Positions 17,001-25,119 of a stretch of DNA of 58,959 bases are shown here, one piece after another. Numbering within the stretch: the first letter of the stretch is position 1; the number at the start of each line of letters is the position of its first letter. The notes beneath the pieces were generated by a model. It saw only the letters and a list, made by a program, of their open reading frames with translations. It was not told the origin of the DNA and ran no database searches. The stretch is taken from NCBI GenBank assembly GCA_012837425.1, contig DURE01000030.1, positions 1 through 58,959 on the forward strand, read 5' to 3'. Source of the DNA: Clostridiales bacterium (GTDB taxonomy: Bacteria; Bacillota; Clostridia; Oscillospirales; CAG-272). The position numbers were made by a program, and so were the translations under genes.

Positions 17001-19643
17001 ATGAGCGGCATGTGGTACGAGCTTGACGCAGCTCAAGCCGAGCTGAAATTCAATACAAGCATGACCGCCGGGCTCTCAAGGAAGGCGGCCTCGGCACTCC
17101 TCGCCGAAAACCGCCAGCCGACAGGCGGGGGAATATTTCCGCCAAAGGCCGTCAGCGCTGCAAAGGCGGTGTTTGCCGACCCGGTATTGCTGGCCTTTTT
17201 CGCCTTCTGCCTGCTCTCGGCCCTCATAGGCGGCGGCGGGCTCTATGTGCTTGTCGTTGCTATTTTTTATGCTCTCGTCTTGTCAGCCGTCAACCTGCTT
17301 ATTTCTCTTGCTATGGCCAGGACCCAAAAGGCGCTGACACCCTGGTGCAAGGTCAGAAGAGACGGCAAGCTCTATTACGTCAGAGCTGACGGGGTTGTGC
17401 CGGGCGACCTGCTCTACTTAACGGCTGGTGACTATATCCCGGCCGACGCGCTTGTCACTGCCTCACAGGGGCTCAGGGTAAGGTTTGATGTCGGCGAGGA
17501 AAGCATAATAATGAGCAAAACAGACCAAAACCTCTCGCCGGCCGCCTCGCTCGAGAAGCTGCCGCTTTACAGGCGCTCAAATATCCTTGTCGCCGGCTCC
17601 TATGTGACAGGTGGCTCGGGGCTTGCGATTGCCGCGGTCTGCGGCAAGGACACATATGCCGTTCAGAGCGCCTTGCCTGCACAAAAAAAGCCCGAAAAGC
17701 CAAAAGCCTCAAAACCGGCCGCACTTGAGGGCGTTTCGCTGATGCTTGGCATATCCTCGCTCGGATTTGTTTTTGTATACACCCTCCTGTCGCTTATCCC
17801 GTGGTCTGGTGCCGGGGTCTTTGACTCCTTTTTTGCAGCTGCCTCGGTGGCGGCGCTCTGCTCGTCGGGACTTATCAGGGCAGGGGCGCGTGTGGCCGCG
17901 CTCTCGACATTTATAATTGAGGAATGCTCCTTTACCAAGGGGATTCTGCTGAACAACCCGGAAGCAGCAGAGAAATTTGCCGGGATAAAAACACTAATAA
18001 TCAACGACGGGGCATTTGTCAGTGACGGCAGACTCCGCTCTATGGGGTACACCACCCCCGACACCGAATACAAAGACGCCTCAAAAATCCCGGTTGAGCA
18101 CCTCCGTAATATCAGCATGGTCGTCTGGGGCGAGCCGGCCGACCCCGAAACCGGATTCCCCCGGGGAGCCGAATATGCCGCCACGCTCCGGGAGCTGACA
18201 GGGCAGGCCGGCAGGCGGGAAGAGGAGGTTCTGCGCGGCTGCCGGCTGGTCGGTTATGTCAGGCGCGGGGCGGCGACAAGGTTTGACACCGCGGTTTATA
18301 CATACGAGGGGAAAACCTATCGAGTCTGCCGGGACTTCGGGGACTCGCTGATTCGCGCCTGCTCGTATGCCGCCAAAGACGGCAGACTGCTCCCCATGAC
18401 CCCGGATTTGTGCGGTGAGCTGCTCTCTGCACGGCAAAAATATACCGCCACGGGGGTAGTGGTCATGACGACGGCCACAGCGGTGGGGAACAACCTTGTC
18501 TTTGAGGGCATGACTCTCTTCTCAGGAAACACTCAGCCTCCAGCCGAGAGCCACATGGCCTTTGCCCGGACTGGTATCCGGGTTATCTACACCTCATCCG
18601 AGGTCGACGGTGACATCTCATGGTATAACAATACCGCGACAAGAGGCGATAACGTTATAAATTGCGATAGAAACACAAATGCCGCTGACATTATCGCCAA
18701 CCACGACATTACATATCTTAACAACATCTCGCCTGAATTTCTTGCCGCGCTTGTAAGGGCTGCGGGAGAGCGGGGCGGAGTCGCGCTGGCAAACTGCGAC
18801 CCGGCCTTTTCCGGAGCCGCCGCTTATGCCACACTCAATATCTGCTGCATCCCGTTTGATACGGGAGCGAAAACAGGGCGCAATGCCTGCCTGCCGCTTT
18901 ATAATCTGCAGGACGCAAAACGCCGCTCGGCCCGCCTTTTGTCCGACTCGGATATTGTGCTTTCGCAGCCCAGAAACATATCCGGGGGGCTTGAGCCTAT
19001 TTACAGGTGCTTTAAATATCTCTCAGGGAAGGCTCAGGACGCCGCGGTATACCGGGAGTATCTTGTCTCTGTCTTTGCGCTTCGCATGATGCTGATGCTC
19101 GTGTTCGGCATATCGGGGGTTTTTGTTTCGGCCCCGCTTGTTACAGCCGCCTGTGTGCTGACCGACCTCCTGGCTCTTCTTGTGCTCTCTGTCCCGGATT
19201 TGTGGAGCCGGGGCGGCGCTCGAGCAGCCGACACCGATTTTACCTCGCGCTGCGCAATGCCGCGCCTGGCCCTGACGGCGGCTGCCGCGATTCTGATGTT
19301 CCTCCTATCAAGGCTGGCGGCAGGCTCAGCCGGGGCAGACCGGGCATTCCTTTTTGCCGCGCTTGTTTCCTCGGGAATTTCTGTGCTGCTGTATTCTGCG
19401 GCCCGAAGGATTACACCGAGCGCTGACTCGGACAGGCTGATTGCCGCGGTGATTGGCGGCGTGATTGTTTTGTCGGTTATGACAGTCCTTACTGCCGTCC
19501 GGCCACTGGCGGCGCTGCTAGACATGACCCCGACGGCTCGAGGCATAATTTCCGCAACCACCCTCGCCCCGCCGGTTGTGCTCGGTGCGTTGCACCTGGC
19601 CCGAAAACCGCTCCGGAGGCGGGCGGGGAAGAACCGAAAATAA
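17001..19643 (+). CDS. P-type ATPase homologue lacking catalytic motifs (pseudo-ATPase)
   Basis: An 880-residue membrane protein with the whole P2-type ATPase plan: N-terminal segment (WYELDAAQAEL, GLSRKAA), M1-M2 (about 60-105), actuator domain (VVPGDLLYLTAGDYIPADA, then NILVAGSYVTGG), M3-M4, cytoplasmic loop, SDSDIVLSQ hinge-end motif, and about six C-terminal helices. Working residues are missing: the phosphorylation motif DKTGT is NDGAF (D336 kept, KTGT lost); the TGES loop is GEES (165-168); M4 PEGL is SSGL (288-291); no GDGxND is present; the nucleotide-site KGA is absent. The frame is open with no stops, so this is a maintained protein, not a decayed gene. AAGGTGAT precedes ATG. It is unlikely to pump ions; a regulatory or scaffold role is possible. 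Confidence 0.85.
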   Translation: MSGMWYELDAAQAELKFNTSMTAGLSRKAASALLAENRQPTGGGIFPPKAVSAAKAVFADPVLLAFFAFCLLSALIGGGGLYVLVVAIFYALVLSAVNLLISLAMARTQKALTPWCKVRRDGKLYYVRADGVVPGDLLYLTAGDYIPADALVTASQGLRVRFDVGEESIIMSKTDQNLSPAASLEKLPLYRRSNILVAGSYVTGGSGLAIAAVCGKDTYAVQSALPAQKKPEKPKASKPAALEGVSLMLGISSLGFVFVYTLLSLIPWSGAGVFDSFFAAASVAALCSSGLIRAGARVAALSTFIIEECSFTKGILLNNPEAAEKFAGIKTLIINDGAFVSDGRLRSMGYTTPDTEYKDASKIPVEHLRNISMVVWGEPADPETGFPRGAEYAATLRELTGQAGRREEEVLRGCRLVGYVRRGAATRFDTAVYTYEGKTYRVCRDFGDSLIRACSYAAKDGRLLPMTPDLCGELLSARQKYTATGVVVMTTATAVGNNLVFEGMTLFSGNTQPPAESHMAFARTGIRVIYTSSEVDGDISWYNNTATRGDNVINCDRNTNAADIIANHDITYLNNISPEFLAALVRAAGERGGVALANCDPAFSGAAAYATLNICCIPFDTGAKTGRNACLPLYNLQDAKRRSARLLSDSDIVLSQPRNISGGLEPIYRCFKYLSGKAQDAAVYREYLVSVFALRMMLMLVFGISGVFVSAPLVTAACVLTDLLALLVLSVPDLWSRGGARAADTDFTSRCAMPRLALTAAAAILMFLLSRLAAGSAGADRAFLFAALVSSGISVLLYSAARRITPSADSDRLIAAVIGGVIVLSVMTVLTAVRPLAALLDMTPTARGIISATTLAPPVVLGALHLARKPLRRRAGKNRK

Positions 19644-19650
19644 AAACGCA

Positions 19651-19680
19651 CAGAATACAATTTCCGCCCTCTGACATATA
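19651..19680 (+). promoter_or_regulatory. Candidate SigE-type promoter of the YlmC gene
   Basis: GAATACA, 15 bases, then CATATAAT matches the mother-cell SigE -10 (CATACAMT) at 7 of 8 positions and the -35 at 5 of 7. The same TATAAT could serve SigA, but its SigA -35 (AATACA) is poor. It lies ~30 nt before the YlmC start. Confidence 0.4.
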
Positions 19681-19712
19681 ATTGAATGAATACATACAAG
19701 GGGGACTGCGGT

Positions 19713-20003
19713 ATGCGCGTCTGCAGCACGGCCGAGCTACGCCGGAAGGAAGTTATCAATCTCTGCGACGGCTCAAGGCTTGGATTTGCCTGCGATTTTG
19801 AATTCGACATCGACGAGGGAAAGATTTTAGCTCTGATAATTAGCGGCCAGGAGGGCTTTTTCGGCTTCGGAAAATGCGCCGATATATTTATCGGCTGGGA
19901 GAGAATCCAGTGTATCGGCGAGGATACCATATTGGTTAAAATCCCGACCGGGGAGTTTGCCTGCTGCGAGCGGCCGAGAAAAAAGGGAGCATGGTTCAGA
20001 TAA
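19713..20003 (+). CDS. YlmC/YmxH family PRC-barrel sporulation protein
   Basis: A 96-residue protein opening MRVCSTAELRRKEVINLCDG, the hallmark N-terminus of the YlmC/YmxH family, followed by a PRC-barrel-like core (DFEFDIDEGKILALII, WERIQCIGEDTILV). The family is restricted to endospore formers and is named for sporulation; its molecular role is unknown. The start at 19713 is chosen over the upstream ATG at 19686 because AGGGGG lies eight nt before it and family members begin there. Confidence 0.85.
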   Translation: MRVCSTAELRRKEVINLCDGSRLGFACDFEFDIDEGKILALIISGQEGFFGFGKCADIFIGWERIQCIGEDTILVKIPTGEFACCERPRKKGAWFR

Positions 20004-20057
20004 AAAAGAAAAGCTGGGTTTAATCTGTAAACATTTTGTGAACAATATACTTAGCTA

Positions 20058-20086
20058 TTGCGTGGCAAATACGACCATGATATAAT
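20058..20086 (+). promoter_or_regulatory. Promoter of rpsB-tsf
   Basis: TTGCGT, 17 bases, TATAAT with a TGA extended -10. Predicted transcription starts near 20093, leaving a leader of ~124 nt before rpsB. Confidence 0.75.
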
Positions 20087-20093
20087 GCAATTT

Positions 20094-20184
20094 GGCTGTT
20101 TGTTCACAGCCCCGAAAACACACATACCGGATGGGAATGCCGGTGCTCCGTCTACAGCGGAGTAGCATCTCCCGGGCCGGTGTG
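20094..20184 (+). promoter_or_regulatory. Structured rpsB leader, candidate S2-responsive element
   Basis: Two folded parts are visible. Hairpin 1 is GGCTGT/ACAGCC (20094-20111, 6-nt loop). Part 2 is a long arm closed by CAC-AT-ACCGG (20121-20130) with CCGGT-GTG (20177-20184), then GGGA (20133-20136) with TCCC (20170-20173), then CTCCG (20146-20150) with CGGAG (20158-20162) around a 7-nt loop. It ends ~32 nt before the rpsB ATG. Ribosomal-protein leaders of this form often bind their own product; binding by S2 is inference. Confidence 0.5.
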
Positions 20185-20216
20185 GCGGAAAAACCAAAAA
20201 AGGAGAAAGCATAATT

Positions 20217-20996
20217 ATGTCAGTTGTGACAATCAAACAGCTTCTTGAGGCCGGCGTCCATTTCGGACACCACACAAGAAGATGGAACCCGAAGATGGCC
20301 GACTACATCTTCACCGAGCGAAACGGCATCTACATCATCGACCTTCAGAAGACCGTCAAAAAGTTTGAGGAAGCCTACATGTTCGTGCGCGACCTCGCGG
20401 CGAACGACGGGAGCCTGCTGTTTGTGGGAACTAAAAAGCAGGCCGCCGACGCCATCCGCGAAGAGGCGACGCGCTGCGGCATGTTTTATGTCAATGTCAG
20501 ATGGCCGGGCGGAATGCTCACCAACTTCAAGACCATCAGGCGCTCTATTCAGCGGCTCGACCACCTGCTTGCCATGCAGGAGGACGGCACTTTCGACCAG
20601 CTTCCGAAAAAGGAAGTCACCTCAAAACTAAAGCAGATTGAAAACCTCCAGAAAAACTACAGCGGCATCAAGGACATGGAGAAGCTGCCCGATGCGGTAT
20701 TTATCGTCGACCCCAAGAAGGAAAGAAACGCGGTGCTTGAGGCGAAAAAGCTCGGTATTCCGGTGATAGCCATCGTGGACACCAACTGCGACCCCGACGA
20801 CGCCGATTATATAATCCCCGGAAACGATGACGCAATCCGGGCGATAAGGCTGGTCTCGGCAACCCTTGCCAATGCGGTTATCGAGGGCAAGCAGGGTGAG
20901 CAGACCGAAGAGAAGGCCCCGGCTCCGGTCGAGGAAGCACCTACCGTAGAGAACACCGCCGAAGCGGCAGCTCCTGCCGAGGATACTGCAGAATAA
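20217..20996 (+). CDS. rpsB: 30S ribosomal protein S2
   Basis: A small-subunit ribosomal protein bound between the head and body of the 30S subunit, needed for S1 binding where S1 is present. The 259 residues include the family signatures [20 protein letters not shown] at the N-terminus and [20 protein letters not shown] with VDTNCDPD. The C-terminus ends in an acidic, Ala/Pro/Glu-rich tail (about 222-259), longer than in Bacillus. AGGAG precedes the ATG. It is cotranscribed with tsf after 15 nt. Confidence 0.98.
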   Translation: MSVVTIKQLLEAGVHFGHHTRRWNPKMADYIFTERNGIYIIDLQKTVKKFEEAYMFVRDLAANDGSLLFVGTKKQAADAIREEATRCGMFYVNVRWPGGMLTNFKTIRRSIQRLDHLLAMQEDGTFDQLPKKEVTSKLKQIENLQKNYSGIKDMEKLPDAVFIVDPKKERNAVLEAKKLGIPVIAIVDTNCDPDDADYIIPGNDDAIRAIRLVSATLANAVIEGKQGEQTEEKAPAPVEEAPTVENTAEAAAPAEDTAE

Positions 20997-21026
20997 GTTG
21001 GAATTACCAAAGTGAGGGTACTAAGA

Positions 21027-21956
21027 ATGGCAAATATCACAGCTAAAGATGTGGCCGACCTGCGCGCCAAGACTAATGCAGGCATTATGGAATGCAAGAA
21101 GGCTCTGCTTGAGGCCGGCGGAGATATGGACAAGGCAATAAAGCTGCTCCGCGAAAAGGGCCTTGCCGCCCAGACCAAGAAAGAAGGCAGAATCGCGGCC
21201 GATGGAATTGTCAGCATAAAAAAGTCGGGCGACGTTTCGGTCATGCTCGAAGTCAACACCGAGACAGACTTTGTCGCCAAAAACGATATGTTCCGAGCCT
21301 ATGTCGACACGCTGCTCGGCATAATAATCGAAAAAAAACCACGTGATGTTGCAGAGCTGCTCGCCCTGCCTTATCCCGAGGGCAACTTTACGGTAGAGAC
21401 CAAGCTTCAGGACCTCATACTTGTAATTAAAGAGAAAATTACAATACGGCGGTTTGTCATAGTCGAGGGGGTCACCAGCACCTACACACACGGCATGGGT
21501 TCAATCGGCGTAATTGTCAAATTCGATGCCGACAAAAATGTAGCCGAAAAGCCGGAGTTTGAGGAGTTTGCCAAGAACATCGCGCTTCAGGTCTGCGCCT
21601 ATCCGGTCACCTATCTTGACCGGGACTCGGTTCCGGCCGAGGTGCTTGACGAGGAAAAGGCCGTACTCAACGCCCAAATAAAGAACGACCCGGCAAACGC
21701 CAGAAAGCCCGCCCAGATAATCGAGAAGATGGTGCTTGGCCGGCTTGGGAAATTCTATGAGAACAACTGCCTGCTTGAGCAGGTCTATGTCAAGGACGAC
21801 GCCCTGAAGGTCAGGCAGTATGTCGAGGCCACGGCAAAGGAGCTCGGCGGCAGCATAAAGGTCACCAGGTTCTGGCGCTATGAGAAGGGCGAAGGCATTC
21901 AAAAGCGCGAGGACAACTTCGCCGACGAGATAGCCAAGCTTACAGGGCAGCAATAA
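21027..21956 (+). CDS. tsf: Elongation factor Ts
   Basis: The nucleotide-exchange factor that recycles EF-Tu-GDP to EF-Tu-GTP. From ATG 21027 it is 309 residues. The N-terminal UBA-like domain (1-55) contains LRAKTNAGIMECKKAL, and the EF-Tu-contacting TDFVAKN motif is at 80-86. The GTG at 21012 was rejected because the family starts MANITAKDV and GAGGG is well placed for the ATG. A strong terminator follows directly. Confidence 0.98.
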   Translation: MANITAKDVADLRAKTNAGIMECKKALLEAGGDMDKAIKLLREKGLAAQTKKEGRIAADGIVSIKKSGDVSVMLEVNTETDFVAKNDMFRAYVDTLLGIIIEKKPRDVAELLALPYPEGNFTVETKLQDLILVIKEKITIRRFVIVEGVTSTYTHGMGSIGVIVKFDADKNVAEKPEFEEFAKNIALQVCAYPVTYLDRDSVPAEVLDEEKAVLNAQIKNDPANARKPAQIIEKMVLGRLGKFYENNCLLEQVYVKDDALKVRQYVEATAKELGGSIKVTRFWRYEKGEGIQKREDNFADEIAKLTGQQ

Positions 21957-21963
21957 ATAACTC

Positions 21964-21992
21964 AAAAAACCGCCAGGCACGGCGGTTTTTTT
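21964..21992 (+). terminator. Intrinsic terminator of rpsB-tsf
   Basis: AAAAAACCGCC and GGCGG with a 7-T run form a textbook hairpin (6-nt loop) eight nt after the tsf stop. The A-run on the 5' side makes it potentially bidirectional. Confidence 0.95.
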
Positions 21993-22098
21993 CTGTCTGA
22001 CGGAGGGAGAGCAAAATCGGCGGCAAAATATCAAGTGTAATAAGCTGGATTGACATTGGCCGATTTTGACAGAGAGCGAACTTTTTATAAAAAAGAGG

Positions 22099-22127
22099 TT
22101 TACAAATTGCTCCTTATGCTGTACAAT
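22099..22127 (+). promoter_or_regulatory. Promoter of the pyrH-to-polC gene series
   Basis: TTTACA, 17 bases, TACAAT. Transcription would start near 22134, ~24 nt before the pyrH ATG. With the preceding terminator it makes pyrH onwards independent of rpsB-tsf. Confidence 0.8.
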
Positions 22128-22157
22128 ATAATAAACTCATATGAAAGGCAGTATCGG

Positions 22158-22871
22158 ATGGAAAAGCCAAAGTATAAAAGGATATTGGTCAAGCTCTCGG
22201 GCGAGGCCATGCGGGGAAAGGACGGCAGCATACTTGATTTTTTGCTTTTGGAAAAAATCGCGGACGCACTGATTTTGTGCACTGATGCCGGAATTGAGGT
22301 TGCGGTCATGGTCGGAGCCGGAAACATCTGGCGAGGGGCCAAACAGAGTGCCCAAATGGACCGCTGCCGGGCCGACCATATGGGTTTGCTGGCTACCGTT
22401 ATCAACTCCATAGCACTTAAGGACGTAATTATCCGCCGGGGGGGCAGGGCAGACGTGATGTCCGCGGTTGATATGCCCGAATTTGCCGAAAGGTATGTCC
22501 CCGAGACCGCCGACAAACGTCTGCGCGAGGGGCGGATTGTGATTCTTGGCTGCGGAACCGGAAATCCCTACTTTTCCACCGATACCGGCGCGGTGCTCCG
22601 GGCCGCACAGCTGAATGCCGACATTGTACTCATGGCAAAGAATATCGACGGGATATACGACCGCGACCCGAGGGTTCACCCCGACGCCAAAAAATACGAC
22701 CAAGTCACCTACGACGAGATCCTTTCAAAAAAGCTTGCCGCATATGACCTTACCGCCACGGCCTTCTGCGCGGCAAACGGCATTAAAACCCGCGCCTTTT
22801 GTCTTAGCGACCCTGCGGACATCTACCGCGCCGCCCTGGGCGAGAATGTAGGAACGCTGACCAGCGTATAA
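22158..22871 (+). CDS. pyrH: Uridylate kinase
   Basis: Phosphorylates UMP to UDP in pyrimidine nucleotide synthesis; bacterial hexameric enzyme of the amino-acid-kinase fold. The 237-residue protein starts MEKPKYKRILVKLSGEAM and contains the GAGNIWRG phosphate-binding segment, the ADHMGLLAT UMP-site motif and DIVLMAKNIDGIYD. The first in-frame ATG (22050) lies upstream of the promoter, so 22158 is chosen. The downstream order frr-uppS-cdsA-dxr is the classic Firmicute order. Confidence 0.97.
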   Translation: MEKPKYKRILVKLSGEAMRGKDGSILDFLLLEKIADALILCTDAGIEVAVMVGAGNIWRGAKQSAQMDRCRADHMGLLATVINSIALKDVIIRRGGRADVMSAVDMPEFAERYVPETADKRLREGRIVILGCGTGNPYFSTDTGAVLRAAQLNADIVLMAKNIDGIYDRDPRVHPDAKKYDQVTYDEILSKKLAAYDLTATAFCAANGIKTRAFCLSDPADIYRAALGENVGTLTSV

Positions 22872-22893
22872 AATAAGAGAAAGGAGACCGGCT

Positions 22894-23466
22894 ATGCCGG
22901 GGAAGAACACTATGAAACTCGATACGAAAGAATACGAAGAGAGAATGCAGAAAACACAAGCCGCATATGAGGGAAATCTGGCGACAATAAGAGCCGGGCA
23001 GGCCAACCCCATGGTGCTCTCAAGAGTGACTTTCGAGTATTACGGTGTGCCAACTCCGATAAACACAATGGCCGACATCCGGGTGCTCGACCCTAAAACC
23101 ATTTCCATCACCCCTTATGACGGTTCAACGCTTAAAGCAATGGAAAAGGCCATTCTGGCTTCTGATATAGGCATTACCCCCACAAGCGACGGCAAGGTTA
23201 TAAGGCTGGTCTTCCCGCAGCCCACTGAAGAGCGCCGCAGAGAGCTGACAAAACAGGTGCAAAAGCTGGGCGAGGAAGCCAAAGTAGCGATACGGAACAT
23301 AAGGCGCGACGCCAATGAGCAATGCAGAAAAATGAAAAAGAACAGCGAGATGACCGAGGACGAGCAAAAAGCCTCGGAGAAATTGGTTCAGGAATTAACA
23401 GACAAGTACATCAAAAAAATAGATGCCATAGCCGAGAAAAAGAACCGGGAAATAATGCAGATATAA
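22894..23466 (+). CDS. frr: Ribosome recycling factor
   Basis: Splits post-termination ribosomes together with EF-G. The 190-residue protein has the expected three-helix-bundle domain: RAGQANPMVLSRVTFEYYG, the PQPTEERRRELTK hinge region and NIRRDANEQCRKMKK. AAGGAG lies seven nt before ATG 22894, so this start is preferred to the ATG at 22912, giving six extra residues relative to many homologues. Confidence 0.97.
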   Translation: MPGKNTMKLDTKEYEERMQKTQAAYEGNLATIRAGQANPMVLSRVTFEYYGVPTPINTMADIRVLDPKTISITPYDGSTLKAMEKAILASDIGITPTSDGKVIRLVFPQPTEERRRELTKQVQKLGEEAKVAIRNIRRDANEQCRKMKKNSEMTEDEQKASEKLVQELTDKYIKKIDAIAEKKNREIMQI

Positions 23467-23518
23467 GACAATGCGGGTGGGACCTCGGTGCCACCCGATA
23501 AAAATAGAAGGGGCAGAG

Positions 23519-24235
23519 ATGAGCGCAGCTCAAAACACCTCCGGGGGAAAAAATCTGTATGGTATAAGGCACATAGCCTTTATCATGGACGGAAACCGGC
23601 GCTGGGCTGCCCGGCGCGGACTGCCGAAGGAGCAGGGACACCGCGCCGGGGCAAAGGCCTTCCGCCGGGTGGTAAAGTACTGCCGCGACATCGGAATCAG
23701 ATATGTGACTGTTTACGCTCTGTCTACCGAAAACCTCAAAAACCGGCCGGAGCATGAGCTGAATTCAATAATGCGCCTGTTTGACGACTATCTCACCGAG
23801 TGCCTGCGTGAAATGGAGGACTACAACGTGACATTCAGGTTTTTGGGGGATACAGGGATATTCGATGAGCGGCTCAGGGAAAAAATGAGGCAGATAACCG
23901 GTAGGACGGCCGGCAGGGAATATGTGCTCAATATCGCGCTCAACTACGGCGGCCGCGCCGAGCTTACAAGGGCATTCAACATCCTTTCCGCCTCCGGTAA
24001 AAGAGACATTACCGAGGAGGATATAACAGGTGCCCTTTATACTGCCGGCTGCCCCGACCCCGACCTGATAGTCAGGACAGCCGGGGAGTGCCGCATCTCG
24101 AATTTTCTGCTCTGGCAGGCCTCCTATTCGGAGTTTTATTTTACCGAGGTGCTCTGGCCGGATTTCGGCCCGCGCGAGGTCGACGCGGCAATAGCGGAAT
24201 ATGGCAGGCGCCGGCGCAGTTTCGGCGGTGCTTGA
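23519..24235 (+). CDS. uppS: Isoprenyl transferase / undecaprenyl diphosphate synthase
   Basis: A cis-prenyltransferase that extends farnesyl diphosphate with isopentenyl units to undecaprenyl diphosphate, the lipid carrier for peptidoglycan. It is 238 residues from ATG 23519 (AAGGGG five nt upstream). The IMDGNRRWA motif has the Mg-binding Asp24, and YALSTEN and DLIVRTAGECRISNFLLWQ are intact. Longer upstream readings have no ribosome-binding site. The farnesyl donor could come from ispA at 50703. Confidence 0.97.
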   Translation: MSAAQNTSGGKNLYGIRHIAFIMDGNRRWAARRGLPKEQGHRAGAKAFRRVVKYCRDIGIRYVTVYALSTENLKNRPEHELNSIMRLFDDYLTECLREMEDYNVTFRFLGDTGIFDERLREKMRQITGRTAGREYVLNIALNYGGRAELTRAFNILSASGKRDITEEDITGALYTAGCPDPDLIVRTAGECRISNFLLWQASYSEFYFTEVLWPDFGPREVDAAIAEYGRRRRSFGGA

Positions 24236-24293
24236 CAGGAGCAGTGCTGCAAAATCTACACAGGGGGACGGATAGCAATATCAATAAGGCCTT

Positions 24294-25112
24294 ATGGTAA
24301 AAAGAATTTTAACTACGATAGTCAGCATAGCGCTGCTGATGCCGGTGCTGTTGCTCTCGCACACAGCCCTCCTTCCGTTCGCCCTGGCAACACTCACCCT
24401 CTTTGCCCTCTTTGAGATTTTCCGCTGCATGAAGGTCACAAAAAACCTGCCCTTAACCATACCTCTGTATGCCGCGGGAGGGCTTTTGCCCTTTGTCGTC
24501 AGGTATCTGCCAAAGACCTCAAAAATCAGCCTCGGGGAGACGGCACTCCTGCTTGCAATTCTATTGCTGCTCTACCTTCTGGCGCTGCCGGTTTTGACAA
24601 AAAACAAAACGACCTGCACCGACGCGGGGCCGGCCTTCCTTTTTGCCCTTTATATCACTTTGGGCTTCTCGGGAGTGGTGTATCTGCGGGACCTCGACAA
24701 CCCGCACATATACCTCCTTATTCTGGTCGGCGCCTGGAGCACAGACATATTCGCGTATCTTTTCGGGATTTCGCTCGGCCGCCATAAGCTCATACCCGAG
24801 ATAAGCCCGAAAAAAACCATCGAGGGTAGTATCGGGGGGGGCCTTGCGGGGGCTGCGGCCTTTGTACTCACCTCATATCTTATCGGAATTACCTATATTG
24901 GCTGGGGATATATCATAGCCGGCGGCATACTCGTCTCGCTTTTTGCCCAGACAGGCGACCTTGCAATGTCGGCGGTAAAGCGCCGGTACGACATTAAGGA
25001 TTTTGGCGGGGTATTCCCGGGACATGGCGGGGTGCTTGACCGGTTTGACTCGGTGCTCTCGGTATCCTCGGTTATGACAATACTTTTTGCGCTAATCAAC
25101 ATACTGCGGTAA
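24294..25112 (+). CDS. cdsA: Phosphatidate cytidylyltransferase
   Basis: Makes CDP-diacylglycerol from phosphatidate and CTP, the precursor of anionic phospholipids and the substrate of the PgsA-like enzyme at 13890. The 272-residue membrane protein has about eight helices and the C-terminal CDS signature, seen as SAVKRRYDIKD followed by FPGHGGVLDRFDS. The N-terminal half is diverged, which is usual. Confidence 0.95.
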   Translation: MVKRILTTIVSIALLMPVLLLSHTALLPFALATLTLFALFEIFRCMKVTKNLPLTIPLYAAGGLLPFVVRYLPKTSKISLGETALLLAILLLLYLLALPVLTKNKTTCTDAGPAFLFALYITLGFSGVVYLRDLDNPHIYLLILVGAWSTDIFAYLFGISLGRHKLIPEISPKKTIEGSIGGGLAGAAAFVLTSYLIGITYIGWGYIIAGGILVSLFAQTGDLAMSAVKRRYDIKDFGGVFPGHGGVLDRFDSVLSVSSVMTILFALINILR

Positions 25113-25119
25113 ACTTAAA

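Noticed and set aside
23475-23496. GGGTGGGACC...CCACCC between frr and uppS, similar to the T-box antiterminator motif
   Set aside because: No stem I, specifier loop or terminator is present; the upstream sequence is the frr coding end. It is only a short hairpin overlapping the intergenic region.
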